This document shows positions 25,394-34,964 of a DNA stretch of 44,294 nt, one piece after another (the stretch's first letter is position 1; every line of letters begins with the position of its first letter). Origin of the DNA: Streptomyces antarcticus (GTDB lineage Bacteria > Actinomycetota > Actinomycetes > Streptomycetales > Streptomycetaceae); contig NZ_JAPNLM010000002.1 of assembly GCF_026627255.1 (NCBI RefSeq), positions 441,097-485,390 of the forward strand. Reading direction: 5' to 3'. Both the position numbers and the translations under genes were made by a program. Under the pieces are notes generated by a model, which worked only from the letters and a program-made list of their open reading frames with translations, made no database searches and was not told where the DNA came from.

Positions 25394-27118
25394 TCAGCGG
25401 GCCACGTACGTGCCCGCCGCCCGGTCGTGCCAGGCCCGTCGGCGCGGGCGGTCCACCAGGCACCAGAGGCTGCCGGGGAGGCCGAGGAAGGCGTACACCA
25501 GCCAGCGGAGCAGTGCGGCGCCGAAGGTGGGCGGCCGCAGGGTGCCGGTGGCCAGGACGCGTACGCCGAGCAGCTTCTTGCCGGGGGTCCAGCCCCAGCG
25601 CGCGGTGGGCAGCACCTCGTAGAAGACCCCGAAGAGGAGGACGGCGCCGAGGACGAGGCCCACGTCGGTGGCGATGGTGGTGTCGAACAGCCAGACGGTG
25701 GTGGTGCGGCCGCCGGCCCGGGCGGCGTCGACCTTGGCCTGGAGGTGCGCGGTGGCCGCGGGGACCATCGGCAGGGCGACGGCGGCCGCGACGGCTGCGA
25801 ACACCAGGGAGTCCAGGATCCGGGCCACGACCCGGCGCGGCAGTCCGGCCGGGCGCGAGGCCCGCTCCGCCATCCGCTCGAACACGGCCCGGGGGGTCGA
25901 GCCGCGGGCCGTACGGGCCCCCGCCTCGGGCTGCGGCAGCGACGGACGGGCTCCCCCGGCCCGGGGCTCCCACCCGGACGCAGACGGGGACGCCTGGGCG
26001 GCGGACGCGCCGGGCGCGGGCGCCTGGGTGGCTGCGGGCGGCGCGGCGGAGGTGCGGGCGGCGGTGCGGGCGGCGGGCTTCGCGGCACCGGGCGCCGGGG
26101 CCCCGCGGCGGGCCGCGGCCGCCTCGCGGGCGGCGGCGGGCGGCGCGGCGGACCGGGCCGGGGCCGGAGCGGCGGGGGCCTTGGGCGCCGCCGGGGCGGC
26201 CGCCGCGGCGCGGGGGGTCGCCCCGGGCCAGGACGAGGTCAGGCCGGAGACCCCGCCGCTCCCGCTGCCGCCCGGGGCCTCGGGCCACGCCTGCGCCGGG
26301 GCGGCGGCAGGGGCGGGGGCGGCCTGCGCGGCGGGGGCCGCGGGGGCGGCGGCCGGCGGGCGCACCGAGGGGACGCCCGCCGAGACCTGCGCGGGGAACC
26401 GCGCCGCCGGAGCGGCCGGAGCGGCGGCGGCCGGCGTACGCGCCAGGGAGACCCCGGCCCCGCCCGGCCCGTCGGCGGAGTCCGGGCGGGGCCGGCCCAG
26501 CGAGACGCCGGCCCGCCGGCCGGCCGGCTCACGCACGGCGGCCGGCTCACGCACGCCGGCCCGCTCGTACCCGGCCGGCTCACGCACGGCGGCGGGCCCG
26601 CTCCCCCCAGCGGGCTCGTACCCGGCGGCCGGCTCGTACCCAGCCGACTCGTACCTGGCAGCCAGCTCACGCACGGCGTGGGGTTCGCTCCCGGCGGCGG
26701 GTTCGCTCCCGGCGGCCGGCTCCTGCGCCACGGGCTCGTACGCGGCGGCCGGCTCCGCCGGGCTGCCCCAGGACACCCGGTGGTCGCGCGGCCCGCCGAA
26801 GCCGGCCTGGTGCAGCCGGTCGGCCTGCCACACCGGCTCGACGGCGGATTCCGCTTCGCGTTCCGGTTCGCGCTCCGGCGCCGGTTCACGTTCGGGTTCC
26901 GGTTCCGGCAGGGTCTCGGTCGCGGAGGTGTCGTCCAGGAACACCGGCCCCGTCTCCTCCATGGGAGCGGGACCCGATGTCGGAACGGCCGGAGCAGGGC
27001 GGCTCGTACCCGGTACCCAGGCGGCGCCGTTCCAGTACCGGACGAAACCGGGGATGGACGGATCCGGGTAGTAGCCCTCGCGGGCCGCGTGCTCGCCGTC
27101 ACCAGGGGAGGCCGTCAT
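25394..27118 (-). CDS. DUF2510-RDD family membrane protein with long disordered linker
   Basis: 574 residues. Residues 10-40 carry a DUF2510 module (GYYPDPSIPGFVRYWNGAAW). A very long low-complexity region of roughly 370 residues follows, first with repeated Glu-Pro/Tyr-Glu-Pro units (AGSEPAAGSEP, YEPAAGYEPAGG, REPAGYERAGVREPA), then Ala/Pro-rich. The C-terminal RDD domain begins LPRRVVARILDSLVFAAVAA, has WGWTPGKKLLGVRVLATG and ends RRRAWHDRAAGTYV, with three membrane segments. ATG 27118 is the start, with GGAG 12 bases upstream. It is divergent from the ssgG-like gene. The linker could span cell-wall distances or bind partners; function unknown. Confidence 0.85.
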   Translation of the reverse strand: MTASPGDGEHAAREGYYPDPSIPGFVRYWNGAAWVPGTSRPAPAVPTSGPAPMEETGPVFLDDTSATETLPEPEPEREPAPEREPEREAESAVEPVWQADRLHQAGFGGPRDHRVSWGSPAEPAAAYEPVAQEPAAGSEPAAGSEPHAVRELAARYESAGYEPAAGYEPAGGSGPAAVREPAGYERAGVREPAAVREPAGRRAGVSLGRPRPDSADGPGGAGVSLARTPAAAAPAAPAARFPAQVSAGVPSVRPPAAAPAAPAAQAAPAPAAAPAQAWPEAPGGSGSGGVSGLTSSWPGATPRAAAAAPAAPKAPAAPAPARSAAPPAAAREAAAARRGAPAPGAAKPAARTAARTSAAPPAATQAPAPGASAAQASPSASGWEPRAGGARPSLPQPEAGARTARGSTPRAVFERMAERASRPAGLPRRVVARILDSLVFAAVAAAVALPMVPAATAHLQAKVDAARAGGRTTTVWLFDTTIATDVGLVLGAVLLFGVFYEVLPTARWGWTPGKKLLGVRVLATGTLRPPTFGAALLRWLVYAFLGLPGSLWCLVDRPRRRAWHDRAAGTYVAR

Positions 27119-27407
27119 GTCCCCAACTCCGTTCGTGGCTTGAGGCTTGTCCAGGGGAGGACCATAGCCAAGAACCTCCCCCCGACAGGTCCGGTAACGG
27201 GAGAATGCACGCCTTCGGACAAACTCTGGCCCATACGACTGTTTTTCGTCAGACGACAGAATCCGGCCAATCTAGGTTCCGCGGCCCGAAGTCGCGTCAT
27301 ACACGGGCACCTCGCCGCTCTCTCCGGGTGTGGGGCGCGACCCGGCCCCGCACACCGAAGCGCGGCGCGCACCCAGCGCACGCGCAGTGCACCGAAGTGA
27401 GGCCGCC

Positions 27408-27887
27408 ATGCACCACCCCGTCGTCGAACGCGAGCTGGAACTGAAGCTGGTCCTGTCCCCCGAGCGCAGCGTCGCCGTCCCCGCCCGCCTGCTCTATCTC
27501 ACGGACGACCCGTTCGCCGTCCACATCACCTTCCACACCGGCTCCAACGCTCCCGTCGAGTGGACCTTCTCGCGCGAGCTGCTGGTCGAGGGGGTCTTCC
27601 GGCCGTCCGGGCACGGCGACGTCCGGATCTGGCCGACGAAGATCGACAACAGGGCCGTGCTCTGCATGGCGCTCAGCTCCCCCGACGGCGACGCCCTGCT
27701 GGAGGCCCCCGCCGCCGCCGTGTCGGCCTGGCTGGAGCACACCCTGCGGGTCGTCCCGCCCGGCACCGAGGCCGACCGGCTCGGCCTGGACGCCGCGCTC
27801 GCCGAACTGCTCTCCCCCACACCGGCCGACGAGCTGTGGCTGCGCGACCCGTGGCCGTCGGACGAGTCTGCGGACGGCGACCTGTGA
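27408..27887 (+). CDS. ssgG: SsgA-like sporulation/cell division regulator (SALP), SsgG-like
   Basis: 159 residues. SALPs steer septum placement and peptidoglycan maintenance during sporulation in actinomycetes. The family core is visible: VPARLLYLTDDPFAVHITFH, VEWTFSRELLVEGV, GHGDVRIWP and a C-terminal LLEAPAAAVSAWLEHTLRVVP. The gene symbol rests on position: the S. coelicolor ssgG (SCO2924) lies in the same neighbourhood between these genes, from memory. Another SALP identity cannot be excluded. ATG 27408 is preceded by GAGG. It is divergent from the DUF2510-RDD gene, and the 289-bp gap between them holds both promoters. Confidence 0.88.
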   Translation: MHHPVVERELELKLVLSPERSVAVPARLLYLTDDPFAVHITFHTGSNAPVEWTFSRELLVEGVFRPSGHGDVRIWPTKIDNRAVLCMALSSPDGDALLEAPAAAVSAWLEHTLRVVPPGTEADRLGLDAALAELLSPTPADELWLRDPWPSDESADGDL

Positions 27888-27946
27888 CGCCCGGTCCCGG
27901 GGCGGGCCGTACGGCCCACGGCGTGCCGCCGGGCATGCGCGCGGCG

Positions 27947-28010
27947 GAGCGGACGGGCCGCGCGCGCGGCCGGAAGGACCTGCCGGGGTCGAGCGGACGG
28001 GCCGCGCGCG
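27947..28010 (+). repeat. 20-bp direct repeat downstream of the FAD oxidase
   Basis: GAGCGGACGGGCCGCGCGCG occurs at 27947-27966 and 27991-28010, 44 bases apart. Between them, CCTGCCGGGGTCGAGC resembles the last codons of the oxidase gene (CTTGCCGGGGTTGAGC at 28020), suggesting partial duplication of the gene's 3' end. Confidence 0.6.
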
Positions 28011-28011
28011 G

Positions 28012-29394
28012 TCAGAAGAGCTTGCCGGGGTTGAGCAGGCCCAGTGGGTCGAAGGCGTGCTTGACCGCGCGCTGCATCTCCATTCCCACCGGCCCCAGTT
28101 CGCGGGCCAGCCACTCCTTCTTCAGCACGCCGACCCCGTGTTCGCCGGTGATCGTGCCGCCGAGCGACAGGCCGAGCGCCATGATCGCGTCGAAGGACTC
28201 GCGGGCCCGCCGCGCCTCGTCCGCGTCGGCGGGGTCGAAGCAGACGACCGGGTGGGTGTTGCCGTCCCCGGCGTGCGCGCAGACGCCGATGAGCAGGTCG
28301 TACGCGCGGGCGATGGCGGCCGTCCCGTCCAGCATCTCGGCGAGGCGCGAGCGCGGCACGCACACGTCGTCGATCATCGTCGCGGGGCGCAGCGCGTCCA
28401 GGGCGGTCAGCGACATCCGGCGTGCCTGGAGGAGCAGTTCGGACTCGGCCGCGTCCTCGGCGGGGACCACGGAGGTGGCTCCGGCGGCCGTGCACAGCTC
28501 CCCCACGACGGCGAGTTCCTCGGGGGCGTGCGGGGTGTCGAAGGCGGCGAGCAGCAGCGCCTCGGTGGTTTCGGGCAGGCCCATCTTCCCGAGGGCGTTG
28601 ACGGCGCGGACGGTCGTCCCGTCCATCAGTTCCAGCAGCGAGGGGGTCAGGCCTGCCTCCATGACGGCGCACACGGCCGCGCAGGCGGCCGCGGCGGAGG
28701 GGAACTCGGCTGCCAGCGCGAGTTGCCGGGGCGGCGCGGGGCGCAGGGCGAGGACGGCCTGGACGACGATGCCGAGGCTGCCCTCGGAGCCCACGAACAG
28801 CCGGGTCAGGTCGTATCCGGCGACGCCCTTGGCGGTACGCCGTCCCGTGCGCAGCAGCCGCCCGTCGGCCAGGACCACGTCGAGGCCGAGCACGTACTCG
28901 GCGGTGACCCCGTACTTGACGCAGCACAGGCCGCCGGAGGCGGTGCCGATGTTGCCGCCGATGGTGCACTGCTCCCAGCTGGAGGGGTCGGGCGGGTAGT
29001 ACAGGCCCTGCGCGGCGACGGCGCGCGACAGGACGGCGTTGACGACGCCCGGCTCGACGACGGCGATCCGGTCGACGGCGGAGACCTCCAGGATCCGGTC
29101 CATCTTGACGAGGGAGAGCACGATGCAGCCGTCGGAGGCGTTGGCGGCTCCCGACAGGCCGGTACGGGCGCCCTGCGGGACCACGGGGACCCGTAGCGCG
29201 GTGGCGGTGCGCATCACGTGCTGCACCTGTTCGACGGTCCGGGGCAGGACGACGACGGCGGGGCTGCCGGCGGCGCAGAAGCCCGCCATGTCGGAGGCGT
29301 AGGAGGCGGTGACCTGGGGATCGGTGAGCAGGGCCTCGGCCGGGAGCCCGGCCCGCAGGCGCTCGGTGAGCTGTGCGGAGAGGTCTTCGTCCAT
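28012..29394 (-). CDS. FAD-binding oxidase, GlcD/D-lactate dehydrogenase type
   Basis: 460 residues from ATG 29394. The N-terminal PCMH-type FAD-binding domain includes VVPQGARTGLSGAANASDGC, VEPGVVNAVLSRAV, DPSSWEQCTIGGNIGTASGG and RTAKGVAGYDLTRLFVGSEG. The C-terminal domain has the HAGDGNTHP metal/substrate motif, then TGEHGVGVLKKEWL, and ends LNPGKLF, the hallmark of the glycolate oxidase subunit D family. It oxidises a 2-hydroxy acid (glycolate or lactate are the likely ones) with FAD. No partner GlcE/GlcF subunits are nearby. It is divergent from the TPR gene; 96 bases separate their starts. Confidence 0.92.
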   Translation of the reverse strand: MDEDLSAQLTERLRAGLPAEALLTDPQVTASYASDMAGFCAAGSPAVVVLPRTVEQVQHVMRTATALRVPVVPQGARTGLSGAANASDGCIVLSLVKMDRILEVSAVDRIAVVEPGVVNAVLSRAVAAQGLYYPPDPSSWEQCTIGGNIGTASGGLCCVKYGVTAEYVLGLDVVLADGRLLRTGRRTAKGVAGYDLTRLFVGSEGSLGIVVQAVLALRPAPPRQLALAAEFPSAAAACAAVCAVMEAGLTPSLLELMDGTTVRAVNALGKMGLPETTEALLLAAFDTPHAPEELAVVGELCTAAGATSVVPAEDAAESELLLQARRMSLTALDALRPATMIDDVCVPRSRLAEMLDGTAAIARAYDLLIGVCAHAGDGNTHPVVCFDPADADEARRARESFDAIMALGLSLGGTITGEHGVGVLKKEWLARELGPVGMEMQRAVKHAFDPLGLLNPGKLF

Positions 29395-29490
29395 AGGGCC
29401 AGCGTGGCAGTCGGGGCCATCGGTGTGAACACGCCCGCGCCCCTCTTCGGACACTCCGGCGAACTCTTCATATTGACGCACAGTGACCCC

Positions 29491-31029
29491 ATGGACCGTA
29501 TCGACGAGGAATCGCAGCAGCCGGCGCCGCCCGTGACGTTCACGGGCCGCAAGACGCTCGTGGCGGCCGCGGTCGCCGTGGTCCTGATCGCCGGGGCCCT
29601 GCTGATCCGGCCGGCCCGCACCGGGGACGACGCACGCCCGCCGGGGCCGAGCGAGCGGGCCGCCTCGGCGGTCGGCATGGGCGCGCCGGCGGCGGCGGTG
29701 GACCTGACGGCGCTGGTCGCGGACCGGGAGAAGTGGGTCGCGGCGCATCCGGACGACGACGCGTCGTGGTCGGTGCTGGGCGCCGCCTATCTGGAGCAGG
29801 CGCGGCGCACCGCGGACACGGGCTGGTACCCGAAGGCGGAGCGGGCGCTGAAGCGGTCGCTGGAGGTCCGCCCGGTGGAGAAGGGCAACTTCGACGCGAT
29901 GACGGGCATGGGCACGCTGGCCAACGCCCGCCGGGACTTCGGCACCGGGAAGAAGTGGGGCGAGCTCGTGCGGGCGCAGGCCCCGCAGCGCTGGACGGCG
30001 TACCCGGTGCTGGTGGACGCGTACTCGGGCCTCGGGGACTACAAGGCGGCCCAGGCGGCGGCGGACCGGCTTCTGGAGCTGCGGACGGGCCTGGTGGCGT
30101 ACACGAAGGCCTCGCAGGTCTACCGGGACCGCGGCTGGCGCGAGGACGCGGTGATGGCGATGGAGCACGCGGCGGGCGCCGCCAAGGCTCCGGCGGAGAA
30201 GGCCTACGCGCTGTTCCGGCTCGGGGAGCTGTCCTGGGAGCGGGGGGAGACCACGGAGGCCCTGCGGCAGTACGAGGCCGCGCTGCGGGCGGATCCGGCG
30301 CAGGCGCAGGCCCTCGGCGGCCGGGCGCGGGCGCTGGCCGGGCTGGGGCGCGGCGGGGAGGCGGTACGGGACTACCGGATGGCGCTGGGGCGGACGCCGG
30401 TGCCGCAGCTGGCGCTGGAGCTGGGCGAGCTGCTGGACTCGCTGGGCCGGGAGCAGGAGGCGCAGGTCCCGTACGACATGCTGGGCGCGCTGGCGGCGCG
30501 GGACGGGTCGAACGGCGTCGACGAGGACGTGGTGCTGGGCCTGTACGAGGCGGACCACGGCGATCCCGCGGCGGCGGTGCGGCGGCTGTCGCAGGAGTGG
30601 TCGCGGCACAAGAGCGTGCAGGTCGCGGACGCGCTGGGCTGGGCCCTGCACAAGGCGGGCGACGACGTGGCGGCACTGGAGTACGCGAAGAAGGCCGCGG
30701 AGCCGGGGGTGCGGAACGCGGACTTCGCGTACCACCGGGCGATGATCGAGCGGGGCCTGGGCGACGAGGCGGCGACGCGGCGGCACCTCCAGGAGGCGCT
30801 GCGGACGAACCCGCGGTTCTCGCCGCTGCGGGCGCCCGCGGCCAAGGAGGCGCTGGCGGCCATCGCGCAGCCGGCGGCCGGGGGGCCGGAGAACCTGCTC
30901 CCGACGAAGCCGTGGGTGGCTCCGGAGCTGCCGAAGCCGAACCCGCCGAAGGCGAAGGCGAAGCCGAAGCCGCCTGCGGCGAAGCCCTCCCCGCCTGCGG
31001 CACCGTCCGCGAAGCCCCGGTCCGACTGA
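29491..31029 (+). CDS. Membrane-anchored TPR protein
   Basis: 512 residues. A single transmembrane helix (about residues 24-39, TLVAAAVAVVLIAGALL) follows a short cytoplasmic N terminus. The rest is a chain of tetratricopeptide-like helix pairs, for example WSVLGAAYLEQARRTADTGW, YPKAERALKRSLEVRP, LGELSWERGETTEALRQYEA and ALGWALHKAGDDVAALEYAK. The C terminus is lysine/proline/alanine-rich (PKAKAKPKPPAAKPSPPA), likely unstructured. The TPR array is on the outer side by topology, suggesting scaffolding of an envelope complex. No catalytic domain is present. It ends near the inverted repeat pair at 31035. Confidence 0.82.
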   Translation: MDRIDEESQQPAPPVTFTGRKTLVAAAVAVVLIAGALLIRPARTGDDARPPGPSERAASAVGMGAPAAAVDLTALVADREKWVAAHPDDDASWSVLGAAYLEQARRTADTGWYPKAERALKRSLEVRPVEKGNFDAMTGMGTLANARRDFGTGKKWGELVRAQAPQRWTAYPVLVDAYSGLGDYKAAQAAADRLLELRTGLVAYTKASQVYRDRGWREDAVMAMEHAAGAAKAPAEKAYALFRLGELSWERGETTEALRQYEAALRADPAQAQALGGRARALAGLGRGGEAVRDYRMALGRTPVPQLALELGELLDSLGREQEAQVPYDMLGALAARDGSNGVDEDVVLGLYEADHGDPAAAVRRLSQEWSRHKSVQVADALGWALHKAGDDVAALEYAKKAAEPGVRNADFAYHRAMIERGLGDEAATRRHLQEALRTNPRFSPLRAPAAKEALAAIAQPAAGGPENLLPTKPWVAPELPKPNPPKAKAKPKPPAAKPSPPAAPSAKPRSD

Positions 31030-31034
31030 CCCGG

Positions 31035-31200
31035 CCCCGCGGGGCTCCGCCCCGGACCCCTACGGCGCGCCGCGCCGCGCCTCAAACGCCGGCGGGGCTG
31101 GGATTGCGCTCCGCGCAACCCAGCCCCGTTTGCGCGTGGCGGCTCTGGCGGGCAGATCCAGCCTCGCCGGCGTTTGAGGCGTGGGGTCTGGGGCGGAGCA
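31035..31200. repeat. Dispersed GC-rich hairpin repeat, inverted pair
   Basis: Two copies of the unit seen at 13582 face each other. The minus-oriented copy spans about 31035-31112 (GGGGCTCCGCCCCGGACCCC, then CTCAAACGCCGGCGGGGCTG). The plus-oriented copy spans about 31156-31200 (CCAGCCTCGCCGGCGTTTGA, then GTGGGGTCTGGGGCGGAGC). Together they can form a large cruciform and probably end both the TPR and hpd transcripts. Confidence 0.78.
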
Positions 31201-31269
31201 CCAGGGCGGGACCCCCGGGCGCCGGGACTCGGGGCCGGGGCGGAGCCCCGACGGGCCCGGGCGCGGCGG

Positions 31270-32546
<1,277 letters not shown>

Positions 32547-33023
32547 ATGGGCATCGACGATCTCGACGGCCGGCTCATCGTCCTGCTCGCCCGCGAGCCC
32601 CGGATCGGGGTACTGGAGGCCTCGCGCCGGCTCGGGGTGGCGCGCGGCACCGCGCAGGCCCGGCTGGACCGGCTTCAGTCGAACGGAGTCATCCGCGGGT
32701 TCGGCCCGCAGGTCGATCCGGCGGCCCTCGGGTACCCGGTGACCGCCTTCGCCACCCTGGAGATCAAGCAGGGCCAAGGGGCGGACGTACGGGCCCACTT
32801 GGACGGGGTGCCGGAGGTGCTGGAGCTGCACACCACGACCGGCCACGGGGACATGCTGTGCCGGCTCGTGGCGCGGTCCAACGCCGATCTCCAGCGGGTG
32901 ATCGACCGGGTTGTCGGCTTTGATGGCATCGTGCGGGCTTCGACGGCGATCGTGATGGAAAATCCCGTACCGCTGCGGATCATCCCGCTCGTCGAACAGG
33001 CGGCCGAGGACGACACTCGCTGA
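32547..33023 (+). CDS. Lrp/AsnC family transcriptional regulator
   Basis: 158 residues. The start ATG 32547 has GGAGG five bases upstream; an ATG at 32526 would add seven residues. An N-terminal winged helix-turn-helix (DLDGRLIVLLAREPRIGVLE, then RRLGVARGTAQARLDRLQSN) is followed by the RAM effector-binding domain (VTAFATLEIKQG, then HTTTGHGDMLCRLVARS). It probably controls the divergent hpd gene in response to an aromatic amino acid or its keto acid, as for other hpd-linked regulators. Whether it activates or represses is not readable. Confidence 0.9.
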   Translation: MGIDDLDGRLIVLLAREPRIGVLEASRRLGVARGTAQARLDRLQSNGVIRGFGPQVDPAALGYPVTAFATLEIKQGQGADVRAHLDGVPEVLELHTTTGHGDMLCRLVARSNADLQRVIDRVVGFDGIVRASTAIVMENPVPLRIIPLVEQAAEDDTR

Positions 33024-33079
33024 CCGCCCCCGGCCAGCGCGGGCCGAGGGCGGCCGGACACAGGACGAGGTGACACGGC

Positions 33080-33727
33080 GTGAGCTTCTGGAGCTATCTG
33101 TCCGCCCGCCACGAACAGCTCCTCACCGACGCCTTCCAGCACGCCAGCGCCGTCTTCCAGTGCATGGTGATCGCGACCGCGCTCGGCATCGCCATCGGCC
33201 TGGTCAGCTACCGCAGCACGTGGGGCGGCCACCTGGCCATCACCTCCACCGCCACGATGCTGACCATCCCCTCCCTGGCCCTGATCGGCCTGCTGATCCC
33301 GCTGGTCGGGCTGGGCGTGCCACCGACCGTGATCGCCCTGACCCTGTACGGGCTGCTGCCGGTCGTCCGGAACTCGATCGTCGGCCTGCGCGGGGTGGAT
33401 CCGGCCCTGGTCGACGCCGCCAAGGGCATCGGGATGTCCCGGAGCGCCCAGCTGCTGAGGGTGGAGCTGCCGCTCGCCTGGCCGCCGATCCTGACGGGCA
33501 TCCGCGTGGCCACCCAGATGCTGATGGGCATCGCCGCCATCGCCGCGTACGCCTCCGGCCCGGGTCTGGGGAACGAGATCTTCCGCGGGATCGCCTCGCT
33601 CGGCAGCGCGAATGCCCTGAACCAGGTGCTGGCGGGCACGATCGGCATCGTCATCCTGGCGCTCCTCTTCGACTCCGCGTACGTCCTGCTCGGCCGTCTC
33701 ACCATCCCGAGGGGTATCCGTGTCTGA
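33080..33727 (+). CDS. Osmoprotectant ABC transporter permease 1 (OpuBB-like)
   Basis: 215 residues from GTG 33080. A binding-protein-dependent permease with five or six membrane helices. It shows YRSTWGGHLAITSTATMLTI, SLALIGLLIPLVGLGVPPTV, the EAA-loop equivalent GVDPALVDAAKGIGMSRSAQ and GIRVATQMLMGIAAIAA. It is the first gene of a four-gene unit. Transports glycine betaine, choline or related quaternary amines. The next gene starts inside its last codons (8-base overlap). Confidence 0.9.
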   Translation: MSFWSYLSARHEQLLTDAFQHASAVFQCMVIATALGIAIGLVSYRSTWGGHLAITSTATMLTIPSLALIGLLIPLVGLGVPPTVIALTLYGLLPVVRNSIVGLRGVDPALVDAAKGIGMSRSAQLLRVELPLAWPPILTGIRVATQMLMGIAAIAAYASGPGLGNEIFRGIASLGSANALNQVLAGTIGIVILALLFDSAYVLLGRLTIPRGIRV

Positions 33728-34964
33728 GACCGACGGCCGGGGCAGCACCTCCGGCGCGACCATCCGGCTGGAGAACCTCACCAAGCGCTACCCCGGCAAC
33801 CCGAACCCCTCCGTCGACGACGTCTCAATGGACATCAAGGCGGGCGAGACGGTCGTCTTCGTCGGCCCCTCGGGCTGCGGGAAGTCCACCACCCTGAAGA
33901 TGATCAACCGGCTGATCGAGCCGACGTCCGGCCGGATCAGGATCGGCGACGAGGACGTCACCGACATGGACCCGGTCAAGCTGCGGCGCAAGATCGGCTA
34001 CGCGATCCAGTCCTCGGGGCTCTTCCCGCACATGACGGTCGCCGAGAACATCGCCCTCGTCCCGAAGATGACCGGCTGGTCCAAGGCGAAGGTGAAGGAC
34101 CGGGTGGAGGAGATGCTCGACCTGGTCGGGCTCGACCCCCGCGAGTTCCACGGCCGCTACCCGCGCCAGCTCTCCGGCGGCCAGCAGCAGCGGGTCGGCG
34201 TGGCCCGGGCGCTGGCGGCCGACCCGCCCGTACTGCTCATGGACGAGCCGTTCGGCGCCGTCGACCCGATCACCCGCGACCACCTCCAGGACGAGCTGAT
34301 CCGGCTCCAGCACGAGCTGCACAAGACCATCGTCTTCGTTACCCACGACTTCGACGAGGCCATCAAGCTCGGCGACCGGATCGCGGTGCTGCGCGAGCGC
34401 TCGCACATCGCCCAGTTCGACACCCCCGAGGCCATCCTGACCAACCCGACCGACGACTTCGTCTCCGGGTTCGTCGGCGCCGGCGCGGCCCTCAAACGGC
34501 TCAACCTGACCCGCGTTCGGGACGTGGAGATCGCCGACTTCCCCACCGTGTCCGTGGACGACCCGCTCCAGCGGATCTTCAACGCGCTGCGCGGCGGCGC
34601 GGGCAACGAGCTGCTGATGCTGGACCGGCGCGGCCGGCCGTACAAGTGGCTCCGCCGCGGCGACCTGATGCGCGCCAAGGGGTCCCTGGCGCGGGCCGGC
34701 CAGCTGGTGCACGACACCGTGACCCGGGACGCGACCCTGCACGACGCCCTGGAGGCCGTCCTCACCGACAGCGGGGGCCGGGTCGCGGTCACCGGGCGGC
34801 GCGGCGAGTACATCGGCGTCGTCGACATGGAGACCCTGATGAACTCGGTGCACGAGATGCTGGAGGCCGACCGGCTGGCGGCCGCCGAGCACCGGCACGA
34901 CCTGGAGGAACTGCGCCACCACCGGACGGAACAGGAGCTGGAGGGCGGTGCGGACAGCCCGTGA
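33720..34964 (+). CDS. Osmoprotectant ABC transporter ATP-binding protein with CBS domains
   Basis: 414 residues from GTG 33720. Walker A GPSGCGKST (residues 49-57), Q-loop AIQSSGLFPHMTV, ABC signature LSGGQQQR, Walker B VLLMDEPFGAVDP and the switch histidine in VFVTHDFDEAI. After residue 240 or so comes a CBS-type region (VRDVEIADFPTVSVDDPLQR, then DATLHDALEAVLTDSGGRVA), which in OpuA-class ATPases senses ionic strength. The C-terminal helix is charged (HRHDLEELRHHRTEQ). It shares GTGA with the next permease. Confidence 0.94.
   Translation: MSETDGRGSTSGATIRLENLTKRYPGNPNPSVDDVSMDIKAGETVVFVGPSGCGKSTTLKMINRLIEPTSGRIRIGDEDVTDMDPVKLRRKIGYAIQSSGLFPHMTVAENIALVPKMTGWSKAKVKDRVEEMLDLVGLDPREFHGRYPRQLSGGQQQRVGVARALAADPPVLLMDEPFGAVDPITRDHLQDELIRLQHELHKTIVFVTHDFDEAIKLGDRIAVLRERSHIAQFDTPEAILTNPTDDFVSGFVGAGAALKRLNLTRVRDVEIADFPTVSVDDPLQRIFNALRGGAGNELLMLDRRGRPYKWLRRGDLMRAKGSLARAGQLVHDTVTRDATLHDALEAVLTDSGGRVAVTGRRGEYIGVVDMETLMNSVHEMLEADRLAAAEHRHDLEELRHHRTEQELEGGADSP

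Noticed and set aside
25262..27400. 712-residue plus-strand frame opposite the RDD genes
   Set aside because: Antisense shadow caused by high GC at third positions; composition is Arg/Gly/Ala/Pro with no domain, and the minus strand encodes clear DUF2510 and RDD domains.
28012..30786. 924-residue minus-strand frame extending the FAD oxidase
   Set aside because: The first half is antisense to the TPR gene and Arg/His/Pro-rich; the oxidase begins at ATG 29394 where family similarity starts.
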